Below are positions 33,489 through 45,172 of a stretch of 64,000 bases of DNA, piece after piece; position 1 is the stretch's first letter; every line of letters begins with the position of its first letter. Both the position numbers and the translations under genes were made by a program. This DNA comes from Tricholoma matsutake (Eukaryota; Basidiomycota; Agaricomycetes; Agaricales; Tricholomataceae), in the NCBI GenBank assembly GCA_026075535.2, contig AP026538.1, positions 18,608,337 to 18,672,336 on the forward strand. Reading direction: 5' to 3'. The notes beneath the pieces are model-generated. The model was given only the letters and a program-made list of their open reading frames with translations. It was not told the origin of the DNA and made no database searches.

Positions 33489-35973
33489 CCTCCTCCACCA
33501 GCAGATCAGGCTCTTGCACCCCCTAATCCAATCAATGCAGCAAATGCCCTTGCTTAGGCTGTCTTTCAGGCAAAAGTCAACCAACTGCAGGGAATCAGGT
33601 CTCACCCAGCTCCATCCCCTTCTTCCGCTCTCCTCACTGATGAAGTCGCCAACTTCCTGGAAATGCCAAATTCTAAAGGAGCCATACCTGCCACTGTGCT
33701 AGCCAAAGCCCCTCATATGGCTGAACTGGCTATCTTGGCAGAGGCTGATGCTCATCTGGAGAAGACTCAAGAGCTTCTTGCGGTCTTCAGTCCTCAAGCA
33801 ACCCAAGAAGCCCTCGTCAATAAGGTGCAGTTTGCTTCAGTGGCTGTTCCTTTGCCTCAGATGATTTGGTGCAAAATCATCCTTGATCATTTTGTAAATT
33901 TCAAGAAGCTATTTGCATCTATGGAAAAAGGCTACAATCACCATGATGACCCCAAGGATTTTGGAGCTGGCTATGCACTTGTCAAGAAGGAGCAAGCTTT
34001 TTCCAAACTCAAATTATGCAGCGAAGCAGACTGGCTCCAAGTTTTTGACACCTGGTCTGCTGGGACATCTTTTTTCTTTTGCCATAGAGAGAGGGAGCTT
34101 CAAGTGTATCACTCAATTGTTTCAGACTTATTCCAGGCTGCACTGAACAATGCACAAGTTGCAATTGAGTTTGATGTTGAAGTTTGTGGAAAATATGCAC
34201 AAAAGCCTTTCCATCTGGGTGACAGAGCTCAACTCAACCTTCCGCTACTTGCTCAGATGTTCCATAGTCCCTCAACTACCTCATCTTCTCACTTGACTAA
34301 TAAGCACACTGCCCCATTTCCTTCCTCTGGCCAAGCTAAGCAAGTGGATGTGCCTTGTTGCAACTGGAATTTCAGCAATTGCAAGACAAATCCTTGCCCT
34401 AACAAGTGTAAGCATGGGATCTGCTGTGTTTGTGGTGAAGGACATTGTGCCAAAGACAATGAGCAATATCTCACCTCCCTTCAATCTTGCTCTCGAGCAG
34501 GAGACGTCAGCTAGTTATGACAAGGTGTCTTCATTTGTTGAGACCAGGCCTAGGACATTGACTACTTCTAATCCTACATTAAAACATAATTCCCATGATT
34601 TTCTAGACCCTCCTTGGTTCCATCAAGGATTTGTTTGGTCTGATAGCTCTCAAAATACTATTTCTCCTGCTGCCTGTTATACTGAGATTGCTCTGCCTCT
34701 CCCTTCTCTACCTCAACATCTTCTGGATGACCCTCAGCTTCAAGCCTCCATTCAATCTCTTGGGGACATGATCAAAGTCAACACACCTTTCAATGTTGAC
34801 AAGATGGAGTTGCTCCTTTCTGACCACCCCAACCAACCATTTGTCCACTCTGTCATGAAGGGATTCTGAGAAGGCTTTTGGCCATTAGATGATGGTGACT
34901 GGAAGATCGAGGTTGAAGAGGTGACAAAAAACTATCTTGCAAATGATCTGGATCAAGAGCAAATCTGAGCTTTCAAGGATAGGGAAGTTAAAGCAGGACG
35001 GTGGTCTGATCCTCTTCCAGAGACGTCTCTCCTTCCAGGAATGAAAGTGTCCCCCATGTTTGTCATGTGGCAACATGAGAAACCCTGGGTGGGTACTGAC
35101 CACTCAAGTTCTGGGATCAATGATGGCATACCTCAGGCTGAAGCTAAGGTCAAGTATGACAACATGTGATCCTTTGGGCAGACATTCCATGATGCTCGCA
35201 AGGCAAATCCAGGAAGGCATATCATCACTTTCAAATTGGACATCTCCACCGCATTCCTTAATCTACTGGCACATCCTCTCTTTCAATTGCATCAAGTCAT
35301 CAACATCAAGGGTAAGTTGTACATTGTACAATGTCTGGTGTTCAGCAACAGAGTGTCCCCTTGAATCTGGTGTGCAGTCTCTGGGTTACTGTGCTGGCTC
35401 ACCATGTGCAAATTCAACATTCTTGGACTCCACATATATATGGATGACATTTTTGGATGGGACTTTGAAGACCATCTGATCAAATTTCAGGGTAGATGAT
35501 GGCCTCTTCACCAGGTTCAGCTACTGATTTTGTGGGAATACATCTCATGCCCTTTCAAAGATAAGAAGCAAGATCACGGTGAGCTACTCAAGATTATTGG
35601 ATTCTGGGTAGACGCAAATCAAGGGAGCATTTCCTTACCTCCTTCATCTGTGAGAGATTTAATCTTAAAGATCGACACCTTCCTTGTGACACCTGACCAT
35701 AATCCTACTCTCCGAGATTGGCAACACCTCACAGGTCATCTCAACTGGCTACTAAATGTGCTCCCTTGGGGTTGCCCCACTTTAACTGAGTTGTACCGTA
35801 AGATGAGCAGTAAATCACATGCCTTTTCTGGAATCCCCCTCAATGGTGTCATCATTTCTGATCTGTCTTGGTTGAAATCCATCATTCCTCGCTCCATAGG
35901 CATTCAGTTTGCTGATTCTGGGTTGTGGTCTGACAATGAAGCTGACATTGTTTTGTGGACAGATGCTGCTTTG

Positions 35974-36375
35974 TGTTAGGAAACCACCCCATTACCTAAT
36001 AAAATTTTATTTTTATTTTATTATGTCGAATTACGCTACATGACGCCAAATTATGCTACACTTTGATAGCATGAGAATTTTATTTCGCACACATCAATAT
36101 GTACGTGCATGTGCAAATGCATTGGTAACAACAATGTTCAATATATGTAACATAGTATATAAACCCTAAATATATGCCTAGGGGACCCCAGTTGTGTTCT
36201 CTTAGGTATTCCACCTACACTTTCAGTGTGAAAGGCCTTTGTCAACAAACTCACCTATTAATAACCCCTCGCATCAAAACCATCAGTTCCCCCATCACAA
36301 GCACAGATCCTGCCCCCTTCTTGTAGAGAGAACCCACATGGTCTTAGCTAGCAGATAGTGGGTGTCGCCCTAACA
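35974..36375 (+). mobile_element. solo LTR, family C, 402 bp, with 5-bp target duplication
   Basis: Starts TGTTAGGAAACC, ends CGCCCTAACA, and is flanked by CTTTG (35969-35973, 36376-36380). Removing it rejoins the RNase H frame at WTDAAL|TSALSF. The TATA-like TATATAAA near 36160 in this orientation defines its sense. Two other copies are at 41459-41860 and 43564-43965. Confidence 0.95.
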
Positions 36376-36509
36376 CTTTGACATCTGCCTTGTCCTTCAT
36401 CTTCACCAACCAAGGGTTTGTGTATGAGATTCACCCTGGTTCTGAGAAGGTTGACATCTTCTTCTTGGAATTGATGGTAATCCTATGCAGAATTCATCAC
36501 ATCACATCC

Positions 36510-36953
36510 AGAAAGGACTTGGCTTCAACTTGTAAGAAGTTGCACCCTTCTCCTCATCAAGTGTCCTAATTTCAAGACAAGGTAAGAGAGGAAGATCAGA
36601 GGCCCAGAGATTTTTCAGAGAGGATGAGTAAAAGTTTGAGGAAGGCTTAAGAGATGATTTGGAGTGTAAATGGAATGGAATTAATTGGGTGACTTGGTTG
36701 ATTTACAAACTGGCAATACAGAACAAAAGTAGCTAGCTTAAATACTAAAGGTCAGAGGCAATCGGAGTTTCTGAGGCTGTGATAATTTGCAAACCAGCCT
36801 CCAAGACAAATCCTGAAACCATTTCATCAAATTGGAAATGAGGGAATTTCACCTCTAGGCAGTGCTGCTGATATGAGGTGGGCAGTGTTGCAAGGCGGCC
36901 GGAGAAGGTGGCAGAAACAATCAGAATTCTGGTCAGAGAAATTGGTCTTGACA
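36510..36953 (-). mobile_element. LTR fragment, family B
   Basis: Inverted copy of the 3927-4509 LTR. The TGTCAAGACC end is intact at 36953, but the other end stops at the AAGTCCTTTC block. It joins the retroelement on its left directly to a Plavaka fragment on its right, so a rearrangement accompanied or followed insertion. Confidence 0.8.
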
Positions 36954-39834
36954 GGCCCTCACCTTGAAAGAGCTGTGGGATGAGTATGGAATTGTTGGTG
37001 ATTTGTTGCTAGGTGTTTTATGAGATCAGTTTATTGCCACTTTGACAATGTAATTTCTACTAGCCTTTTACAACTGCATTCCCTCATCCCGATATCCACA
37101 AGCACTTATCTCCCAACATCCTTCATCAAATAATCAAGGGTACCTTTAAGGATCATGTTGTTGACTGGGTAGAGCAGTTCATCAAGAGTGCTTATTCTAA
37201 GGTGCATGCTGATAAAATTCTTGCAGACATTGATTGACAGTATGTGAAATCTGACTCTGTTGATTGTCAGTCTTTGACTTGATACAGAATTGTGGTTGCT
37301 CCTCCATTTCCTGGATTACAACATTCTCATGAAGGGCAAAGGTTCAAGCAATGGACAGGAAATGACTCAAAAGGCTTGATGAAGGTGTTTTTATAGTTGA
37401 TTCATGATTGCACCAATAATCTGATCATGGTTGAAAAGGTTTATCTTTCTGCTATTGTGGGTCATGTTCCCTCAGAGATGGTCCATGCTGTTCAGGATCT
37501 TACCAAGTTCAGCTATCTTGTTTGTCAATCTGTCATTGGTGAAGACACCTTATCCCAACTTGACAAGACCCTACAAAATTTTTACACCCATGGCAAGGTA
37601 TTTTGGGATCTTGATGTCCAACCTGAGGGCTTCTCGCTAACTCGTAAACACTCCCTCACATACTACTGTACTCTGATTCAGATGTTTGGTGCTCCTAATG
37701 GCCTCTGTTCCTCCATAACTAAATCAAAGCACATCAAAGTTGTCAAAAGAACCTATCGATGATCTAGTCACAACAAACTGTTGGGTCAGATGTTGGTTTC
37801 AAATCAGCAGTTAGACAAACTTGCTGCTGCTCATGTTGATTTTACTTCTCATGGGATGTTGGATGGCCCTGGGTTTCCTGCACATTTACTGGGGGACCTA
37901 CCAGATGCTGCTCATTCTGAACCACATTCCATGCCCATTGTGCAGGATGAAGAGCATGATTTCAGTGCCATTGATGGTCCAAGGTCACTTTCTGAAGTAA
38001 CATTGGCAAAGATGCCTGGTACATAGCATTTTAACTTTATTTTGACAATGAACTGATTACAATCTCAGTATGTAATGTCCCTTGCAACCTTGAAGGCCTT
38101 GCATGCCATGTCAATCAACCAAGATTGCCAGAGTTAACTCATTGGTTCTCTTATGATCAACTGAATCCAGATGCTGCTGAGAGTGGAGACACCATATCCC
38201 TCAACAAGTGCCCTGCCATTATGGGAAAGGTCTACCTCTTCAACTCTGCATGTGCTGTCTATTATGCACCAAGTGGTCTGTGTGGCACAGGAGGAATGCA
38301 CAGTGTTGGAGGGGAAATGGTCTGTTGGAGGTTCCATTGACCAAGGTTGGCTCGTTGCGAGGTACTAGGGAAGCTGGCCCTAAGAGGAGAGTGGCGATCA
38401 GCAGAACACACGAGCTGGGAGCTTGTTGGGTGGTATTGGGTGTGTAACGACTCTAAGAAACCTGATCAATGATCAAAAGCTCGATCAACGATTGAAAACT
38501 CAATCGACAAAGTCACATGGAGCAAACACCAAGAATGCGTGGATGACAATTTCGTCATTTAAAATCAAAGGAGTGAGGAGGGATGACTCTCTTGCCATGA
38601 AAATGAGAAGTGACAATATAAACAGGGCCTGAGGGGCCGTGGAACTTGAAAACTTGAGGACTTATCTTAATTCTACACCTTGTTGTGCAGAGGTCTTGTG
38701 GGACTTTGAGGGACTTGAGATAGAACTTAAAGGGGAGGGATGTGAAAAGTGAGTCAAAAGAATACTTGTCCCATTCGAAAGGTGGGGAGACACCTATATA
38801 CAAATCATAGTACAACTGATGAAAAGCCATATTGCGCGTGTTCTCTTGTGCTGACAGGTCAAAACAAGAAGCAAGATTGTCGGGTTCAGAAAGTACTGTT
38901 AATCTTCAAGATAGGGTCAGTATTTGTACAGTGGATGATGTTAAGGTGGTGTCATCAAGTCCTTATCTCAGGGTTTCATGGGCTGGGAATTGCTTGGGGA
39001 TTGGTCCATCATTGAGGCTCTCTATTTGTGTGACACAACTTGTGCCCCCAGCAAGTGCAAAGAGCACTCAAACAATACCTCTCAACCCTACCCATCCAGT
39101 TGATCAGCCCATTGAGTTTGGATTTTGACTAGCCAGAAAAGGGAATAAGTATCGGATCGAGTACCGGAATGTCACCAAGATGTGTTATAAATAGATCAAG
39201 GAATACCAAACTCGAGTTTAATTAACAAAAACTGGTACCATCCTTTGGCCCAAGGGAGCATCATAACCCATCATGTATTTGATGAGTTGTGAGGAAAAGA
39301 AGGAGCTAGAAAGTAAAAAATAAAATAAAAACTATCAGCAATGCAAATGCCAAGAAAATAGAAAAAAGGGTAGGGGTTAACGAGTGGGCCTCATTGCCCT
39401 ACCACAACAGTGAGCATATATGGGCAGTCAAAGTCATGGTATCATGGTGCACCTTGGTATGATTGTGTTTATATTGGGAAATCAGATGATCCAGGTTTTA
39501 AGGGTCTTCATGTTGGTCATATTTTTGTATTTTTTCATTCAAGCATGACAGGATCAGGTATCCATGTGCCCTAATCCAGTGGTTTTTGACAGTGGGGAAT
39601 GCTCCATGCAATCAAACAGGAGTGTGGATGGTGGACCCAGATTTTTATCAGAGATGTTGGGTGCTTGCTGTTGTCCATCTTGATGCTATACTGTGGGGGG
39701 CACCCTTGATTGGAGCAGCAGGTAAGGACTTCATTCCAATGTATGGCTTTGATTTTTTGAAGTCCCTTGATGCATTCAGAGTATTTTATGCAAGTAAATA
39801 CACTAATTATCATGCACATGAGATAACTTTCTAA
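36954..39834 (+). pseudogene. Plavaka-type transposase, C-terminal part
   Basis: Decayed C-terminal half of a Plavaka transposase (CACTA-related, abundant in Agaricomycetes). Recognisable blocks: LTLKELWDEYGIVGD (36960), HQIIKGTFKDHVVDWVEQF (about 37120-37180), RFKQWTGNDSKGLMKV (about 37345), SAIVGHVPSEMV, IQMFGAPNGLCSSITKSKHI (about 37675-37735), LAAAHVDFTSHGML, LCGTGGMH (about 38280), then after an insertion WYDCVYIGKSDDPGFKGLHV (about 39450-39520), VVHLDAILWGAPLIG and a C-terminal SKYTNYHAHEITF ending at 39834. TGA at Arg positions: 37235-37237 and 37760-37762. Several frameshifts occur before 37200. Confidence 0.87.
38306..39406. mobile_element. solo-LTR-like insertion (family D), about 1.1 kb, ACAGTG duplication
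   Basis: Bounded by ACAGTG at 38300-38305 and 39407-39412. Subtracting the insert and one copy rejoins the Plavaka frame (GGMHS|EHIW). The interior holds a TATAAATAG box (about 39186) and AATAAAATAAAA (about 39320), as in an LTR, but no coding domain. Exact ends are ambiguous by one or two bases and a TG..CA pair shifted by a few bases is also possible, so LTR is an inference. Confidence 0.65.
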
Positions 39835-40960
39835 AATTATTTGATGCCATTTTTGTTAACCCTGATCTATCCACATTAATGAGTAGGTGACTGTATTGAA
39901 AATTCACTGCAAGCTTCATGTTGATTTTTGTGTGGCTGCAATCGCTCTGTATTGTTATACAACTATTCTATAAAGTTTAACTTTGAGAAGGGCCCAAGGA
40001 GTAGTGCCGAGTTCAAGTGTCAGAGTCAAGCCCCACCCAAGCAGATAATCAAGCATCAGAACAAGTATTTCCCCAAGTGTCCACCAAGAATAAGTGGCTT
40101 CAAGTGGCTTCAAGCTCTATCAAAAGCACTTGTGATTTTACTGATGTAGCAGTCAAAGTAGGGCAATTATTGTATGATTAATAGTGTGATTATTGGACAA
40201 TTATGAATCAAAAATTGTGTCAATAATCTGAGTCACCTTCACCATGATGATTATCGAGGGCGATTACAGGGTGATTATGGACACAATTATTTTGACAGAC
40301 CTATGATATAAGCAAAAATGTAAGCACATCAAACAATTGCATGTCCCTCAAATTGTGGGCATAATCCACAGATAATCACCCTACTTCATCAGTAGATTAG
40401 GAAAAGTCTTTTTTGCCTTGTCACAGGGCGGAACAAGGCGGTACAAGGCAGAAAAGGCAGAAAAGGGAAGAAGGCAATATGGCATCCTTGTTTTCACCAA
40501 AAAGGCATGGCCATCCAAAACTGAGAAGGCAGAAATGGTAAGAAGTCTGTACATTGATAATTATATTTATCTGCTATGTAATATATATTTACAACTATGC
40601 AAGTGTGGCATGCCCAAGGCAAAGTATGCTTGAAGTCATAGCTTAATAATATACCCCCAGACTGCATGGACCATGTGGTCATGTGTAGCAAAAAATAAAT
40701 GGTGCCACTCCCACTCCCATGACCCTGATGGCAATGAGACGATGATAAGGGCACATCACCACCACTCATCCTACTATCGCCAATGACAAATCCATTTCCC
40801 AGGATGAAATGAAGGTGCACTAAACTACTACCAATGATAATACCAATGAGATGTGTTAGCATAGCAATTCCATACCTCCTTTTTGACTTTTTGGCTTTTT
40901 GACTTTTCATAAGGCAATATGGCCAAACAAGGCATTATAAGGCATACGACCATCAACATT
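39835..40960. other. no gene; imperfect inverted repeat
   Basis: Downstream of the Plavaka stop. A CAAGGCxGAAAAGGCA-rich stretch at about 40400-40500 is partly inverse to 40880-40950 (GCAATATGGC shared, inverted), suggesting a decayed MITE of about 550 bp. Neither ends nor duplication could be fixed. Confidence 0.35.
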
Positions 40961-41112
40961 AGGGGTGTTCACAGTAGCCATTCTTGGGCCACTTTTGGCT
41001 CATTTTCAAACTCATTTTCAGCTCATTTTTGTGTATTTGGAAGAGGAACAAACAAAAGGGAACAAAAAATGGAATGGAAAATGACATGAAAAATGATTAC
41101 TGTGAACACCCT
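40961..41112. mobile_element. short MITE, relative of 9583-9935
   Basis: Ends AGGGGTGTTCACAGTAGCCA and, reverse-complemented, AGGGTGTTCACAGTAATCA, 152 bp. A further fragment of the same family follows to about 41155 (ATGGAGCAAAAATGCATTTT). No matching target duplication seen. Confidence 0.55.
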
Positions 41113-41189
41113 GGGAAGGAAAATGGAGCAAAAATGCATTTTTCTCACAGTGCCTGATCTCGGAGATAACACTGAATTTGGCTTGTAAC

Positions 41190-42368
41190 TAAAATAGTCG
41201 TCCGAATAGAGTGATGTAAATCGTAACTAATTGGTTGTCTGGTTGCAGCTGTCCTAATTACGAGCGCTGCCTCTCGATCACTGGCAGTTGCAATGTAAGG
41301 CGAGGCCTGGCATCGGCTTACAAAAGAAAAGGTAGATTATGTATATACAAGTACTTCCAGCTCATGCCGAAAGGATGAGTAATTGGATGTGGCATGATGA
41401 AACAATGACATATGCACAAGTAAGAGAAGGCACACTGATATGGGAAGTTGTGTTCTTCTGTTAGGGCGACACCCACTATCTGCTAGCTAAGACCATGCGA
41501 GTTCTCTCTACAAGAAGGGGGTGGGATCCGCGCTCGTGATGGGGGAATTGATGGTTTTGATGCGAGGGGTTATTAATAGGTGAGTTTGTTGAGATAGGCC
41601 TTTCACACCAAAAACGTAGGTGGAATACCTAAGAGAACACAACTGGGGTCCCCTAGGCATATATTTAGGGTTTATATACTATGTTACATATATTGTACAT
41701 TGTTGTTACTGATGCACTTGTACATGCACATACATTTTGATGTGTGCAAAATAAAATTCTCATGCTATCAAAGTGTAGCGTAATTTGGTGTCATGTAGCG
41801 TAATTCATCATAATAAAATAAAAATAAAAATATATTACATAATGGGGTGGTTTCCTAACACATCCCATGTAAGAGTCTGATGCCTGTCACCATAGTTACT
41901 ATCATGAACCTATTGATTTAAACAGATATTTGTTTGTAAAAGGAAGCATCAATCCAAGTGCTCAATTTGGTAGGATTATGTAATAAGGTAGTCAACCATG
42001 AGTCAACTGTGAGTCAACTACAAGTCAACTGCAAGTCAACTGTCTCGGAACTTGCCTGTTGTGATAGTGGGTGTCACCCTAACAGAAGAACACAACTTCC
42101 CATATCAGTGTGCCTTCTCTTACTTCCACATACATCATTGTTTCACTGCGCCACATCCAATTACTCATCCTTTCAGCACGAGCCAGAAGTACTTGTACAT
42201 ATGTAATCTACCTTTTCTTTTGTAAGCCAATGCCAGGCCTCGCCTTACATTGCAACTGCCAGTGATTGAGAGGCAGCGCTCACCATTAGGACAGCTGCAA
42301 CCAGACAACCAATTGGATCTGGTTTAGTTACGATTTACATTACTCTATTTGGACAACTATTTTTAGGG
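41190..42368. repeat. large inverted repeat with LTR C at its centre
   Basis: Arms of about 285-305 bp (41190-41482 and 42060-42368) are inverted copies. Both begin AAAATAGT-GTCC on the outside, and inside each arm reaches the first bases of LTR C (TGTTAGGGYGACACCC). The left arm continues into a full LTR; the right keeps only about 24 bp of it (42062-42085). Four copies of a GTCAACTGCAA-like decamer lie beside the right arm at 41990-42045. The right outer edge abuts the truncated Helitron helicase. Confidence 0.75.
41459..41860 (-). mobile_element. LTR, family C, copy 2
   Basis: Full 402-bp LTR in inverse orientation to 35974-36375. The flanking 5-mers (TCTTC, CATCC) do not match, consistent with rearrangement of the surrounding inverted repeat. 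Confidence 0.85.
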
Positions 42369-43490
42369 ACCTGGAAACCATGACATATGGAAATTTGGTG
42401 CCTCGGCAGGACTCAAGGTCTACAATGACATGGCGCAATGTCTGTCCTTGAGCATGATGAGCAGTCATAGCAAATGCAGGTACAAGAGGAGCTTGTGGGC
42501 ACTTGATCATACATGCTTTCTTGGTGTATGGATGCATAAAGGTCATGTCAATAACATCTGGCAAAATAGGGATGTCGTGGACTGCCAGGTGTGGCATACA
42601 TTCTGAACTGGAATTCTCGATATGAACCACGCATGACTTCAGATACCTTGCTCTATCTCTGTCTCAAAAATAATGTATTGCAGTGACAGTTCCCTTACTG
42701 CCATTGGCGATACCACCTTCAACATCAAAGTTCTGTGCAACTAGCACTGGCATACCTAGGCATAAGGGTATTCTACAAGGTGCTGTTTCATAGTACCTGA
42801 ATGCATCATTTGCAGTCTAGATTTTAATGACTCATCAGCCAGCAGACCTTTGCGATGTGTGTCAATTGCATGATACCAATGCAGTTGCTGACTGCGAGCT
42901 TTGGCAAAACAGACTGATGCTCTCTCATTCAGCACATCCTTTGCCACATTCTCGGACATGATCACAGGGGCACTATTCCACTCTTGGGGATTGTAGTTGT
43001 CAGAATTGATAACCCGTGAGCTGAGAAGTCTGTAATCAGCAATCATACAATGTCCTTTGCAAAGATGACCAAGAAGATTGACGAAAGCCTTGTTTTCAGC
43101 ACCAGATTGGTGATGGGTCTTGGTGAGAATTACAACCACATTGATGCTCAACCAAAGTATTTTACCAAGATTCTTTGACCCTGCACCATGCCAGCGATGC
43201 TGTGAGTATCAATCTTTGCATATAGCCTTGTCTCAGCCACTGGCCACAGCTGCACAGAATCTCCAGCAAAGATCATGTTAATACCACCAAATGAACCTGG
43301 GACACCTTTTGCAAGGGACAAGTGCTCACTGATCATGCATAGGAAACAACAGCTGATTATCGACACTTCATCCACAAAAAGAAACTCAACACCTTCCCAT
43401 GCTGCAACCAGCTCACAATTGGAGGACAGTGTTGTTCTTGACTGCATGTGTTTGCCAATGCCCAAGGTGGAGTGAAGAGGCATTAAGGGT
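42369..43490 (-). pseudogene. Helitron-type PIF1 helicase fragment
   Basis: C-terminal half of the Pif1-family helicase domain of a fungal Helitron RepHel protein. From 43490: SxMPLHSTLG, ELVAAWEGVEFLFVDEVSII (Walker B-like DEVS), then MIFAGDSVQLWPV (about 43210-43260), GHCMIADYRLLSSRV (about 43030), and near the end AMTAHHAQGQTLRHVIVDLE (about 42420-42480) and PYVMVSRS. Walker A and everything upstream are missing, and the downstream end stops at the inverted repeat. Frames change near 43150 and 42640-42760. No Helitron 5'-TC or CTRR end was identified. Confidence 0.85.
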
Positions 43491-43563
43491 TATGAATCAT
43501 GGACACAAAACATAGACAAACAAATGTCACATGCGGATGAACATTGGGATGAACAATCATCAT

Positions 43564-43965
43564 TGTTAGGGCGACACCCACTATCTGCTAGCTAAGACCG
43601 TGCAGGTTCTCTCTACAAGAAGGGGGCGGGATCCGTGCTCGTGATGGGGGAATTGATGGTTTTGATGCGAGGGGTTATTAATAGGTGAGTTTGTTGAGAT
43701 AGGCCTTTCACACTGAAAACATAGGTGGAATACCTAAGAGAACACAACTGGGGTCCCCTAGGCATATATTTAGGGTTTATATACTATGTTACATATATTG
43801 TACATTGTTGTTACCGACGCACTCGTACATGCACGTACATTTTGATGCGTGCAAAATAAAATTCTCATGCTATCAAAATGTAGCGTCATTTGGTGTCATG
43901 TAGCGTAATTTGACATAATAAAATAAAAATGAAAGTTTATTAGGTAATGGGGTGGTTTCCTAACA
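43564..43965 (-). mobile_element. solo LTR, family C, copy 3, with 5-bp target duplication
   Basis: 402 bp, starting TGTTAGGGCGAC and ending TTTCCTAACA on the plus strand, with a perfect ATCAT duplication (43559-43563, 43966-43970). Inverse orientation to copy 1. Confidence 0.95.
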
Positions 43966-43970
43966 ATCAT

Positions 43971-45172
43971 GTGTGACAAACATTGGATGAACATTGACAA
44001 AATATCAAGAACAACTGGGAATCATCATGGTTTTTTAGTTAAATCTCATCTTCTAGTCACCATAGTTGAATTTTAATGTGTGATAGGAGATTCCATTTCA
44101 TGGAAACATAGGTACATTTATCATGGTTAAGATCACAATTTGCTGGGCCACATTGAATGCGGCTTAGGGGGTTAGAGCTCTAACTCACAATCAATATGGA
44201 GAGCCATTTAAGAAATGTTTTGGAAAGAATACCCAAAACCATTGAGGAATAAAATACAAACCAAGCTAACTACCACGAATGAAAGGATATGACCAATTAA
44301 ACCTGCCTTGGTCATGCTAGATCACAATGATAGAAATTCCATCCAAGATTTAAAAGGGTAGAACCCTACCTAGTACAATCATCTGGGATGGTAAAATGGT
44401 GGGATCACACATAATAAGTATTATACCTGAGTATATCCAGATGAAATGACAGTTCTATATTCTCTTCCCCAAGTCATGTTGAAGATGAACATAAAAGGCC
44501 TACCTGATTGACTGCACTCTTGAATACACTGAGGGGGTATGAAGGAAAAGACCCATGGGAAATGGATCCATAATGTATTCCACAAACTATGGGACAATGA
44601 GGAAAATCTACTGTACATTTTTTCAAGTAAAGGCACACAATTGGCCATACCATAAGTCTGAAATATTATAACCTAGAACCTATTTTTCATTGTTTGGAAG
44701 AAGAAGGGTCCACAGTCACCCTAAATTCAGGAAATATGTTTTAAAGACTGCAATAAAAGTAGAATAGGCCTATTCTCCCTGGTTTCTACCACTCTATTGA
44801 TTTATTCATAAAATTCACCTGCCCCATGCCATATTGGGCGCTATGGTGAGTTTATTTAGCATGAAACTTGTTTTTAAATTATGCTCGAGTCTCATATCCA
44901 TATTCAGGAGGTCACATCTACTGATTTAGGATGGTAAATGTGTGAACAACAACAAAGAAAAAATCAATTCTCTTAAGAGTGTTGACTCTGTTGAGAACAA
45001 TCTGTGGTCCTAATACCCCTTTTAAACTTCTGGTACAGCTTATCTAGATTTCTGATTGTCTGTGCCTTGGATGAATCAACGCTAGTAAAATTCAGTGTAA
45101 GCTTGTCCCAATTAGCTGCAGATGAGTTTTTCTGTCTATTAGGTTAATATGGTACACAAATTCAGGGAACCA
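43971..45172. other. no gene recognised
   Basis: AT-rich. One minus-strand ORF (44421-44648) has no recognisable domain. No repeat ends were found. Confidence 0.4.

Larger units (their letters stand above)
32526..36508 (+). pseudogene. retroelement gag-RT-RNase H (probably DIRS-like), interrupted
   Basis: A gag-like ORF starts at ATG 32526 (MSDAGDLYEHPIPAIPVNLP). After the solo LTR it continues with a helical region and ends in a Cys/His-rich knuckle (CKHGICCVCGEGHC, about 34405-34450). RT follows: FKLDISTAFLNL (motif A, about 35240), RVSP (motif B), and the catalytic YMDDIFGWD (about 35440). A downstream connection (DKKQDHGELLKIIGFWVDAN) leads to an RNase H-like WTDAAL (about 35955). The same gag/zinc-knuckle, RT and RNase H order occurs in Agaricomycete elements that carry a tyrosine recombinase, hence the DIRS-like label; the recombinase is not seen here. 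TGA replaces Arg at 34867, 34966, 35167 and 35362, and TAG (about 33556) replaces a probable Gln. Two solo LTRs and a third LTR fragment at 36510 interrupt it. Confidence 0.8.
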
